This document shows, one piece after another, positions 23,601 through 37,000 of a stretch of 64,000 bases of DNA (the first letter of the stretch is position 1; each line of letters begins with the position of its first letter). A model generated the notes under the pieces. That model was given only the letters and a program-made list of their open reading frames with translations. It had not been told where the DNA came from and made no database searches. The translations under genes and the position numbers were made by a program. The DNA comes from Tetradesmus obliquus (Eukaryota; Chlorophyta; Chlorophyceae; Sphaeropleales; Scenedesmaceae), in NCBI GenBank assembly GCA_030272155.1, contig CP126191.1, forward strand, positions 10,783,001 through 10,847,000. Reading direction: 5' to 3'.

Positions 23601-25000
23601 GGAACAGTTGCAGTTGACGCATCATTCATGTCACACACATGATCAGGTTGCAGCCGTTTCTGGCCGACAACAGCCGACGTTGTCAGGACCCCTAAACCGC
23701 AGCTGCTGGCCTTGATTTTGTGAGATTCAACGGTCCTTGATACAACCAAGATTTGCAGGTTGCAAAAACACAGTGATAGTGCTGTGAAGCGGTCGGTGTG
23801 TGCAGCGGCAGCGGCACAGCGCCTGCAAGCTGCAGCATCAATGACATGCCTGCAGGTGAGTGGCCGGTGCCTAAACCTTCTCATCTGGCCAGACAAATCA
23901 GGGAACATCAAGTAAAACATATAAGGCACCTTTGGGTGTGCTTGGATTGCAGTGATATTGTACGGGACAATCGCTTTTGACGCACCATTCATGTCACACA
24001 CAGGATCAGGTTGCAGCCGTTTCTGGCCGGAAACAACCGACGTTGTCATGACCCCTAAACCGCAACTGCTGGCCTTGATTTTGTGAGATTCAACGGTCCT
24101 TGATACAAACAAAATTTGCAGGTTGCAAAAACACAGTGATAGTGCTGTGAAGCGGTCGGTGTGTGCAGCGGCAGCGGCAGCAGCACATCGCCTGCAAGTT
24201 GCAGCACCAGTGACATGTCTGCAGGTGAGCGGCCGGTGCCTAAACCTTCTCATCTGGCCAGACAAATCAGTGAACATCAAGTAACACATATAAGGCACCT
24301 TTGGGTGTGCTTGGATTGCAGTGATAGTGTACGGGACAATCGCTGTTGACGCACCATTCATGTCACACACATGATCAGGTTGCAGCCGTTTCTGGCCAAA
24401 AACAGCCAACGCTGTCAGGACCCCTAAACCGCAGCTGCTGGCCTTGATTTTGTGAGTTTCGACGGTCCTTGATACAAACAAAATTTGCAGGTTGCACAAA
24501 CACAGTGATAGTGCTGCAAAGCGGTCGGTTTGTGCAGCGGCAGCGGCAGCAGCACAGCGCCTGCAAGCTGCAGTATCAGTGACATGTCTGCAGGTGAGCG
24601 GCCGGTGCCTAAACCTTCTCATCTGGCCAGACAAATCAGGGAACATCAAGTAACACATATATGGAACCTTTGGGTGTGCTTGAATTGCAGTGATAGTGTA
24701 CGGAACAGCTGCATCTGACGCATCATTCATGTCACACACATGATCAGGTTGCAGCCGTTTCTGGCCGACAACAGCCGACGTTGTCAAGACCCCTAAACCG
24801 CAGCTGCTGGCCTTGATTTTGTGAGATTCGACGGTCCTTGATACAAACAAAATTTGCAGGTTGCAAAAACACAGTGATAGTGCTGTGAAGCGGTCGGTGT
24901 GTGCAGCGGCAGCGGCACAGCGCCTGCAAGCTGCAGCATCAATGACATGCCTGCAGGTGAGCGGCCGGTGCCTAAACCTTCTCATCTGGCCAGACAAATC
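20700..25000. repeat. higher-order repeat, three copies of about 1,470 bp
   Basis: Four-monomer block (three of 369 bp and one of 363 bp). The same marked monomer starts near 20859, 22329 and 23798. Edges are approximate. Confidence 0.7.
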
Positions 25001-28000
25001 AGGGAACATCAAGTAACACATATAAGGCACCTTTGGGTGTGCTTGGATTGCAGTGATATTGTACGGGACAATCGCTGTTGACGCACCATTCATGTCACAC
25101 ACAGGATCAGGTTGCAGCCGTTTCTGGCCGGAAACAACCGACGTTGTCATGACCCCTAAACCGCAACTGCTGGCCTTGATTATGTGAGTTTCAACTGTCC
25201 TTGATACCAACAAAATTTGCAGGTTGCAAAAACACAGTGATAGTGCTGTGAAGCGGTCGGTTTGTGCAGCGGCAGCGGCAGCAGCACATCGCCTGCAAGT
25301 TGCAGCACCAGTGACATGTCTGCAGGTGAGCGGCCGGTGCCTAAACCTTCTCATCTGGCCAGACAAATCAGGGAACATCAAGTAACACATATATGGCACC
25401 TTTGGGTGTGCTTGGATTGCAGTGATAGTGTACGGGACAATCGCTGTTGACGCACCATTCATGTCACACACATGATCAGGTTGCAGCCGTTTCTGGCCAA
25501 AAACAGCCAACGCTGTCAGGACCCCTAAACCGCAGCTGCTGGCCTTGATTTTGTGAGTTTCGACGGTCCTTGATACAAACAAAATTTGCAGGTTGCAAAA
25601 ACACAGTGATAGTGCTGCAAAGCGGTCGGTTTGTGCAGCGGCAGCGGCAGCAGCACATCGCCTGCAAGTTGCAGCACCAATGACATGTCTGCAGGTGAGC
25701 GGCCGGTGCCTAAACCTTCTCATCTGGCCAGACAAATCAGGGAACATCAAGTTACACATATATGGCACCTTTGGGTGTGCTTGAATGGCAGTGATAGTGT
25801 ACTGAACAGCTGCATCTGACGCATCATTCATGTCACACACATAATCAGGTTGCAGCCGTTTCTGGCCGACAACAGCCGACGTTGTCAAGACCCCTAAACC
25901 GCAGCTGCTGGCCTTGATTTTGTGAGATTCAACGGTCCTTGATACAAACAAAATTTGCAGGTTGCAAAAACACAGTGATAGTGCTGTGAAGCGGTCGGTG
26001 TGTGCAGCGGCAGCGGCACAGCGCCTGCAAGCTGCAGCATCAATGACATGCCTGCAGGTGAGCGGCCGGTGCCTAAACCTTCTCATCTGGCCAGACAAAT
26101 CAGGGAACATCAAGTAGCACATATATGGCACCTTTGGGTGTGCTTGAATTGCAACGATAGTGTACGGAACAGCTGCAGTTGACGCATCATTCATGTAACA
26201 CACAGGATCAGGTTGCAGCCGTTTCTGGCCGACAACAGCCGACGTTGTCAAGACCCCTAAACCGCAGCTGCTGGCCTTGATTATGTGAGTTTCAACGGTC
26301 CTTGATACAAACAGGATTTGCAGGTTGCAAAAACACAGTGATAGTGCTGTGAAGCGGTCGGTGTGTGCAGCGGCAGTGGCACATCGCCTGCAAGCTGCAG
26401 CATCAGTGACAGGTCTGCAGGTGAGCGGCCGGTGCCTAAACCTTCTCATCCGGCCCGACAAATCAGGGAACATCAAGTTACACATATATGGCACCTTTGG
26501 TGTGCTTGGATTGCAGTGATAGTGTACGGGACAATCGCGGTTGACGCACCATTCATGTCACACACAGGATCAGGTTGCAGCCATTTCTGGCCAAAAACAG
26601 CCAACGCTGTTTGGACCCCTAAACCGCAGCTGCTGGCCTTGATTATGTGAGTTTCAACGGTCCTTGATACCAACAAAATTTGCAGGTTGCAAAAACACAG
26701 TGATAGTGCTGCAAAGCGGTCGGTTTGTGCAGCGGCAGCGGCAGCGGCACATCGCCTGCAAGCTGCAGCACCAGTGACATGTCTGCAGGTGAGCGGCCGG
26801 TGCCTAAACCTTCTCATCTGGCCAGACAAATCAGGGAACATCAAGTAACACATATAAGGCACCATTGAGTGTGCTTGGATTGCAGTGATATTGTATGGGA
26901 CAATCGCTGTTGACGCACCATTCATGTCACACACAGAATCAGGTTGCAGCCGTTTCTAGCCGACAACAGCCGACATTGTCAGGACCCCTAAACCGCAGCT
27001 GCTGGCCTTGATTTTGTGAGTTTCAACGGTCCTTGATACCAACAAAATTTGCAGGTTGCAAAATCACAGTGATAGTGCTGTGAAGCGGTCGGTTTGTGCA
27101 GCGCCAGCAGCACATCGCCTGCAAGTTGCAGTATCAGTGACACGCCTGCAGGTGAGCGGCCAATGCCTAAACCTTCTCATCTGGCCAGACAAATCAGGGA
27201 ACATCAAGTAACACATATATGGCACCTTTGGTGTGCTTGGATTGCATTGATAGTGTACGGGACAATCGCGGTTGACGCACCATTCATGTCACACACAGGA
27301 TCAGGTTGCAGCCGTTTCTGGCCGACAACAGCCAACGCTGTCAGGACCCCTAAACCGCAGCTGCTGGCCTTGATTTTGTGAGTTTCAATCGTCCTTGATA
27401 CAAACAAAATTTGCAGGTTGCAAAATCACAGTGATAGTGCTGTGAAGCGGTCGGTTTGTGCAGCGCCAGCAGCACATCGCCTGCAAGCTGCAGTATCAGT
27501 GACACGCCTGCAGGTGAGCGGCCGGTGCCTAAACCTTCACATCTGGCCAGACACATTTGGGAACATCAAGTTACACATATAAGGCACCTTTGAGTGTCCT
27601 TGAATTGCAGTGATAGTGTAAGAAACAGCTGCAGTTGACGCATCATTCATGTCACACACAGGATCAGGTTGCAGCCGTTTCTGGCCGACAACAGCCAACG
27701 CTGTCAGGACCCCTAAATCGCAGCTGCTGGCGATGATTATGTGAGTTTCAACGGTCCTTGATACCAACAAAATTTGCAGGTTGCAAAAACACAGTGATAG
27801 TGCTGCAAAGCGGTCGGTTTGTGCAGCGGCAGCGGCAGCGGCACATCGCCTGCAAGCTGCAGCACCAGTGACATGTCTGCAGGTGAGCGGCCGGTGCCTA
27901 AATCTTCTCATCTGGCCAGACAAATCAGGGAACATCAAGTAACACATATAAGGCACCTTTGGGTGTGCTTGAATTGCAGTGATAGTGTACGGAACAGCTG

Positions 28001-31000
28001 CAGTTGACGCATCATTCATGTCACACACAGGATCAGGTTGCAGCCGTTTCTGGCCGACAACAGCCGACGTTGTCAGGACCCTTAAACCGCAGCTGCTGGC
28101 CTTGATTTTGTGACTTTCAATCGTCCTTGATACCAACAAAATTTGCAGGTTGCAAAAACACATTGAAAGTGCTGCAAAGCGGTCGGTTTGTGCAGCGGCA
28201 GCGGCAGCAGCACATCGCCTGCAAGTTGCAGCACCAGTGACATGTCTGCAGGTGAGCGGCCGGTGCCTAAACCTTCTCATCTGGCCAGACAAATCAGGGA
28301 ACATCAAGTAACACATATATGGCACCTTTGGGTGTGCTTGAATGGCAGTGATAGTGTACGGAACAGCTGCGGTTGACGCACCATTCATGTCACCCACAGG
28401 ATCACGTTGCAGCCGTTTCTGGCCGGAAACAACCAACGTTGTCATGACCCCTAAACCGCAACTGCTGGCCTTGATTATGTGAGTTTCAGCGGTCCTTGAT
28501 ACCAACAAAATTTGCAGGTTGCAAAAACACAGTGATAGTGCTGTGAAGCGGTCGGTGTGTGCAGCGGCAGCGGCACAGCGCCTGCAAGCTGCAGCATCAG
28601 TGACAGGTCTGCAGGTGAGCGGCCGGTGCCTAAACCTTCTCATCTGGCCAGACAAATCAGGGAACATCAAGTAACACATATATGGCACCATTGAGTGTGC
28701 TTGAATTGCAGTGATAGTGTACGGAACAGCTGCAGTTGACGCATCACTCATGTCACACACAGGATCAGGTTGCAGCCGTCTCTGGCCGACAACAGCCGAC
28801 GTTGTCAGGACCCCTAAACCGTAGCTGCTGGCCTTGATTTTGTGAGAACGGTCCTTGATACAAACAGGATTTGCAGGTTGCAAAAACACAGTGATAGTGC
28901 TGTGAAGCGGTCGGTGTGTGCAGCAGCAGCGGCACAGCGCCTGCAAGCTGCAGCATCAGTGACAGGTCTGCAGGTGAGCGGCCGGTGCCTAAACCTTCTC
29001 ATCTGGCCAGACAAATCAGGGAACATCAAGTACCACATATATGGCACCATTGAGTGTGCTTGAATTGCAGTGATAGTGTACGGAACAGCTGCAGTTGACG
29101 CATCATTCATGTCACACACATGATCAGGTTGCAGCCGTTTCTGGCCGACAACAGCCGACGTTGTCAGGACCCCTAAACCGCAGCTGCTGGCCTTGATTTT
29201 GTGAGAACGGTCCTTGATACAAACAGGATTTGCAGGTTGCAAAAACACAGTGATAGTGCTGTGAAGCGGTCGGTGTGTGCAGCGGCAGCGGCACATCGCC
29301 TGCAAGCTGCAGCATCAGTGACAGGTCTGCAGGTGAGCGGCCGGTGCCTAAACCTTCTCATCTGGCCAGACAAATCAGGGAACATCAAGTAACACATATA
29401 AGGCACCTTTGGGTGTGCTTGGATTGCAGTGATATTGTACGGGACAATCGCTGTTGACGCATCACTCATGTCACACACAGGATCAGGTTGCAGCCGTTTC
29501 TGGCCGACAACAGCCGACATTGTCAGGACCCCTAAACCGCAGCTGCTGGCCTTGATTTTGTGAGTTTCAACGGTCCTTGATACCAACAAAATTTGCAGGT
29601 TGCAAAAACACAGTGATAGTGCTGCAAAGCGGTCGGTTTGTGCAGCGGCAGCGGCAGCAGCACATCGCCTGCAAGTTGCAGCACCAGTGACATGTCTGCA
29701 GGTGAGCGGCCGGTGCCTAAACCTTCTCACCTGGCCAGACAAATCAGGGAACATCAAGTAACACATATATGGCACCTTTGGGTTTGCTTGAATGGCAGTG
29801 ATAGTGTACGGAACAGCTGCGGTTGACGCACCATTCATGTCACACACATGATCAGGTTGCAGCCGTTTCTGGCCGACAACAGCCGACATTGTCAGGACCC
29901 CTAAAAACACAGCTGCTGGCCTTGATTTTGTGAGTTTCAGCGGTCCTTGATACCAACAAAATTTGCAGGTTGCAAAAACACAGTGATAGTGCTGCAAAGC
30001 GGTCGGTTTGTGCAGCGGCAGCGGTAGCAGCACATCGCCTGCAAGTTGCAGCACCAGTGACATGTCTGCAGGTGAGCGGCCGGTGCCTAAACCTTCTCAC
30101 CTGGCCAGACAAATCAGGGAACATCAAGTAACACATATATGGCACCTTTGGGTTTGCTTGAATGGCAGTGATAGTGTACGGAACAGCTGCGGTTGACGCA
30201 CCATTCATGTCACACACATGATCAGGTTGCAGCCGTTTCTGGCCGACAACAGCCGACATTGTCAGGACCCCTAAACCGCAGCTGCTGGCCTTGATTTTGT
30301 GAGATTCAACGGTCCTTGATACAACCAAGATTTGCAGGTTGCAAAAACACAGTGATAGTGCTTTGAAGTGGTCGGTGTGTGCAGCGGCAGTGGCACAGCG
30401 CCTGCAAGCTGCAGCATCAGTGACATGCTTGCAGGTGAGCGGCCGGTGCCTAAACCTTCTCATCTGGCCAGACAAATCAGGGAACATCAAGTAACACATA
30501 TATGGCACCATTGAGTGTGCTTGAATTGCAGTGATAGTGTACGGAACAGCTGCAGTTGACGCATCATTCATGTCACACACAGGATCAGGTTGCAGCCGTT
30601 TCTGGCCGACAACAGCCGACGTTGTCAGGACCCCTAAACCGCAGCTGCTGGCCTTGATTTTGTGAGTTTCAACGGCCCTTGATACAAACAGGATTTGCAG
30701 GTTGTAAAAACACAGTGATAGTGCTGTGAAGCGGTCGGTGTGTGCAGCAGCAGCGGCACAGCGCCTGCAAGCTGCAGCATCAGTGACAAGTCTGCAGATG
30801 AGCGGCCGGTGCCTAAACCTTCTCATCTGGCCAGACAAATCAGGGAACATCAAGTACCACATATATGGCACCATTGAGTGTGCTTGAATTGCAGTGATAG
30901 TGTACGGAACAGCTGCAGTTGACGCATCATTCATGTCACACAGAGGATCAGGTTGCAGCCGTTTCTGGCCGACAACAGCCGGCGTTGTCAGGACACTTAA

Positions 31001-34000
31001 ACCGCAGCTGCTGGCCTTGATTTTGTGAATTTCAACGGCCCTTGATACAAACAGGATTTGCAGGTTGTAAAAACACAGTGATAGTGCTGTGAAGCGGTCG
31101 GTGTGTGCAGCAGCAGCGGCACAGCGCCTGCAAGCTGCAGCATCAGTGACAGGTCTGCAGATGAGCGTCCGGTGCCTAAACCTTCTCATCTGGCCAGACA
31201 AATCAGGGAACATCAAGTAACACATATATGGCACCATTGAGTGTGCTTGAATTGCAGTGATAGTGTACGGAACAGCTGCAGTTGACGCATCATTTATGTC
31301 ACACACAGGATCAGGTTGCAGCCGTTTCTGGCCGACAACAGCCGGCGTTTTCAGGACCCCTAAAACGCAGCTGCTGGCCTTGATTTTGTGAGTTTCAACG
31401 GTCCTTGATAACAAAATTTGCAGGTTGCAATAACACAGTGATAGTGTTGTGAAGCGGTCGGTGTGTGCAGCGGCAGCGGCACAGCGCCTGCAAGCTGCAG
31501 CATCAGTGACAGGTCTGCAGGTGAGCGACCGGTGCCTAAACCTTCTCATCTGGCCAGACAAATCAGGGAACATCAAGTAACACATATATGGCACCATTGA
31601 GTGTGCTTGAATTGCAGTGATAGTGTACGGAACAGCTGCAGTTGACGCACCACCTTCATGTCACACACAGGATCAGGTTGCAGCCATTTCTGGCCGACAA
31701 CAGCCGACGTTGTCAGGACCCCTAAACCGCAGCTGCTGGCCTTGATTTTGTGAGTTTCAACGGTCCTTGATACAAACAGGATTTGCAGGTTGCAAAAACA
31801 CAGTGATAGTGCTGTGAAGCGGTCGGTGTGTGCAGCGGCAGCGGCACAGCGCCTGCAAGCTGCAGCATCAGTGACAGGTCTGCAGGTGAGCGGCCGGTGC
31901 CTAAACCTTCTCATCTGGCCAGACAAATCAGGGAACATCAAGTACCACATATATGGCACCATTGAGTGTGCTTGAATTGCAGTGATAGTGTACGGAACAG
32001 CTGCAGTTGACGCATCATTCGTGTCACACACAGGATCAGGTTGCAGCCGTTTCTGGCCGACAACAGCCGGCGTTTTCAGGACCCCTAAAACGCAGCTGCT
32101 GGCCTTGATTTTGTGAGTTTCAACGGTCCTTGATAACAAAATTTGCAGGTTGCAATAACACAGTGATAGTGTTGTGAAGCGGTCGGTGTGTGCAGCGGCA
32201 GCGGCACAGCGCCTGCAAGCTGCAGCATCAGTGACAGGTCTGCAGGTGAGCGACCGGTGCCTAAACCTTCTCATCTGGCCAGACAAATCAGGGAACATCA
32301 AGTAACACATATATGGCACCATTGAGTGTGCTTGAATTGCAGTGATAGTGTACGGAACAGCTGCAGTTGACGCACCACCTTCATGTCACACACAGGATCA
32401 GGTTGCAGCCATTTCTGGCCGACAACAGCCGACGTTGTCAGGACCCCTGAACCGCAGCTGCTGGCCTTGATTTTGTGAGTTTCAACGGTCCTTGATACAA
32501 ACAGGATTTGCAGGTTGCAAAAACACAGTGATAGTGCTGTGAAGCGGTCGGTGTGTGCAGCAGCAGCGGCACAGCGCCTGCAAGCTGCAGCATCAGTGAC
32601 AGGTCTGCAGATGAGCGTCCGGTGCCTAAACCTTCTCATCTGGCCAGACAAATCAGGGAACATCAAGTAACACATATATGGCACCATTGAGTGTGCTTGA
32701 ATTGCAGTGATAGTGTACGGAACAGCTGCAGTCGACGCATCATTTATGTCACACACAGGATCAGGTTGCAGCCGTTTCTGGCAGACAACAGCCGACATTT
32801 TCAGGACCCCTAAAAACACAGCTGCTGGCCTTGATTTTGTGAGTTTCAACGATCCTTGATACAAACAGGATTTGCAGGTTGTAAAAACACAGTGATAGTG
32901 CTGTGAAGCGGTCGGTGTGTGCAGCGGCAGCGGCACGGCGCCTGCAAGCTGCAGCATCAGTGACAGGTCTGCAGGTGAGCGGCCGGTGCCTAAACCTTCT
33001 CATCTGGCCAGACAAAACAGGGAACATCAAGTTACACATATATGGCACCATTGAGTGTGCTTGAATTGCAGTGATAGTGTACGGAACAGCTGCAGTTGAC
33101 GCATCATTCATGTCACACACAGGATCAGGTTGCAGCCGTTTCTGGCCGACAACAGCCGACGTTGTCAGGACCCCTAAACCGCAGCTGCTGGCCTTGATTT
33201 TGTGAGTTTCAACGGTCCTTGATACAAACAGGATTTGCAGGTTGCAAAAACACAGTGATAGTGCTGTGAAGCGGTCGGTGTGTGCAGCGGCAGCGGCACA
33301 GCGCCTGCAAGCTGCAGCATCAGTGACAGGTCTGCAGGTGAGCGGCCGGTGCCTAAACCTTCTCATCTGGCCAGACAAATCAGGGAACATCAAGTACCAC
33401 ATATATGGCACCATTGAGTGTGCTTGAATTGCAGTGATAGTGTACGGAACAGCTGCAGTTGACGCATCATTCATGTCACACACAGGATCAGGTTGCAGCC
33501 GTTTCTGGCCGACAACAGCCGACGTTGTCAGGACCCCTAAACCGCAGCTGCTGGCCTTGATTTTGTGAGTTTCAACGGCCCTTGATACAAACAGGATTTG
33601 CAGGTTGTAAAAACACAGTGATAGTGCTGTGAAGCGGTCGGTGTGTGCAGCAGCAGCGGCACAGCGCCTGCAAGCTGCAGCATCAGTGACAAGTCTGCAG
33701 ATGAGCGGCCGGTGCCTAAACCTTCTCATCTGGCCAGACAAATCAGGGAACATCAAGTAACACATATATGGCACCATTGAGTGTGCTTGAATTGAAGTGA
33801 TAGTGTACGGAACAGCTGCAGTTGACGCATCACTCATGTCACACACAGGATCAGGTTGCAGCCGTCTCTGGCCGACAACAGCCGACGTTGTCAGGACCCC
33901 TAAACCGTAGCTGCTGGCCTTGATTTTGTGAGAACGGTCCTTGATACAAACAGGATTTGCAGGTTGCAAAAACACAGTGATAGTGCTGTGAAGCGGTCGG

Positions 34001-37000
34001 TGTGTGCAGCAGCAGCGGCACAGCGCCTGCAAGCTGCAGCATCAGTGACAGGTCTGCAGGTGAGCGGCCGGTGCCTAAACCTTCTCATCTGGCCAGACAA
34101 ATCAGGGAACATCAAGTACCACATATATGGCACCATTGAGTGTGCTTGAATTGCAGTGATAGTGTACGGAACAGGTGCAGTTGACGCATCATTCGTGTCA
34201 CACACAAGATCAGGTTGCAGCCGTTTCTGGCCGACAACAGCCGGCGTTGTCAGGACCCCTAAAACGCAGCTGCTGGCCTTGATTTTGTGAGTTTCAACGG
34301 TCCTTGATACAAACAGGGTTTCCAGGTTGCAATAACACAGTGATAGTGCTGTGAAGCGGTCGGTGTGTGCAGCGGCAGCGGCACAGCGCCTGCAACCTGC
34401 TGCATCAGTGACAGGTCTGCAGGTGAGCGACCGGTGCCTAAACCTTCTCATCTGGCCAGACAAATCAGGGAACATCAAGTACCACATATATGGCACCATT
34501 GAGTGTGCTTGAATTGCAGTGATAGTGTACGGAACAGCTGCAGTTGACGCATCATTCATGTCACACACAGGATCAGGTTGCAGCCGTTTCTGGCCGACAA
34601 CAGCCGACGTTGTCAGGACCCTTAAACCGCAGCTGCTGGCCTTGATTTTGTGAATTTCAACGGCCCTTGATACAAACAGGATTTGCAGGTTGTAAAAACA
34701 CAGTGATAGTGCTGTGAAGCGGTCGGTGTGTGCAGCAGCAGCGGCACAGCGCCTGCAAGCTGCAGCATCAGTGACAGGTCTGCAGATGAGCGTCCGGTGC
34801 CTAAACCTTCTCATCTGGCCAGACAAATCAGGGAACATCAAGTAACACATATATGGCACCATTGAGTGTGCTTGAATTGCAGTGATAGTGTACGGAACAG
34901 CTGCAGTTGACGCATCATTTATGTCACACACAGGATCAGGTTGCAGCCGTTTCTGGCAGACAACAGCCGACATTTTCAGGACCCCTAAAAACACAGCTGC
35001 TGGCCTTGATTTTGTGAGTTTCAACGATCCTTGATACAAACAGGATTTGCAGGTTGTAAAAACACAGTGATAGTGCTGTGAAGCGGTCGGTGTGTGCAGC
35101 GGCAGCGGCACGGCGCCTGCAAGCTGCAGCATCAGTGACAGGTCTGCAGGTGAGCGGCCGGTGCCTAAACCTTCTCATCTGGCCAGACAAAACAGGGAAC
35201 ATCAAGTTACACATATATGGCACCATTGAGTGTGCTTGAATTGCAGTGATAGTGTACGGAACAGCTGCAGTTGACGCATCATTCATGTCACACACAGGAT
35301 CAGGTTGCAGCCGTTTCTGGCCGACAACAGCCGACGTTGTCAGGACCCCTAAACCGCAGCTGCTGGCCTTGATTTTGTGAATTTCAACGGCCCTTGATAC
35401 AAACAGGATTTGCAGGTTGTAAAAACACAGTGATAGTGCTGTGAAGCGGTCGGTGTGTGCAGCAGCAGCGGCACAGCGCCTGCAAGCTGCAGCATCAGTG
35501 ACAGGTCTGCAGGTGAGCGACCGGTGCCTAAACCTTCTCATCTGGCCAGACAAATCAGGGAACATCAAGTAACACATATATGGCACCATTGAGTGTGCTT
35601 GAATTGCAGTGATAGTGTACGGAACAGCTGCAGTTGACGCACCACCTTCATGTCACACACAGGATCAGGTTGCAGCCGTTTCTGGCCGACAACAGCCGAC
35701 GTTGTCAGGACCCCTAAACCGCAGCTGCTGGCCTTGATTTTGTGAGAACGGTCCTTGATACAAACAGGATTTGCAGGTTGCAAAAACACAGTGATAGTGC
35801 TGTGAAGCGGTCGGTGTGTGCAGCGGCAGCGGCACAACGCCTGCAAGCTGCAGCATCAGTGACAGGTCTGCAGGTGAGCGGCCGGTGCCTAAACCTTCTC
35901 ATCTGGCCAGACAAATCAGGGAACATCAAGTACCACATATATGGCACCATTGAGTGTGCTTGAATTGCAGTGATAGTGTACGGAACAGCTGAAGTTGACG
36001 CATCATTCATGTCACACACAGGATCAGGTTGCAGCCGTTTCTGGCCGACAACAGCCGACGTTGTCAGGACCCCTGAACCGCAGCTGCTGGCCTTGATTTT
36101 GTGAGTTTCAACGGTCCTTGATACAAACAGGATTTGCAGGTTGCAAAAACACAGTGGTAGTGCTGTGAAGCGGTCGGTGTGTGCAGCGGCAGCGGCACAT
36201 CGCTTGCAAGCTGCTGCATCAGTGACAGGTCTGCAGGTGAGCGGCCGGTGCCTAAACCTTCTCATCTGGCCAGACAAATCAGGGAACATCAAGTAACACA
36301 TATATGGCACCATTGAGTGTGCTTGAATTGCAGTGATAGTGTACGGAACAGCTGCAGTTGACGCATCATTCATGTCACACACAGGATCAGGTTGCAGCCG
36401 TTTCTGGCCGACAACAGCCGACGTTGTCAGGACCCTTAAACCGCAGCTGCTGGCCTTGATTTTGTGAATTTCAACGGCCCTTGATACAAACAGGATTTGC
36501 AGGTTGTAAAAACACAGTGATAGTGCTGTGAAGCGGTCGGTGTGTGCAGCAGCAGCGGCACAGCGCCTGCAAGCAGCAGCATCAGTGACAGGTCTGCAGA
36601 TGAGCGTCCGGTGCCTAAACCTTCTCATCTGGCCAGACAAATCAGGGAACATCAAGTACCACATATATGGCACCATTGAGTGTGCTTGAATTGCAGTGAT
36701 AGTGTACGGAACAGCTGCAGTTGACGCATCATTCGTGTCACACACAGGATCAGGTTGCAGCCGTTTCTGGCCGACAACAGCCGGCGTTTTCAGGACCCCT
36801 AAAACGCAGCTGCTGGCCTTGATTTTGTGAGTTTCAACGGTCCTTGATAACAAAATTTGCAGGTTGCAATAACACAGTGATAGTGTTGTGAAGCGGTCGG
36901 TGTGTGCAGCGGCAGCGGCACAGCGCCTGCAAGCTGCAGCATCAGTGACAGGTCTGCAGGTGAGCGGCCGGTGCCTAAACCTTCTCATCTGGCCAGACAA

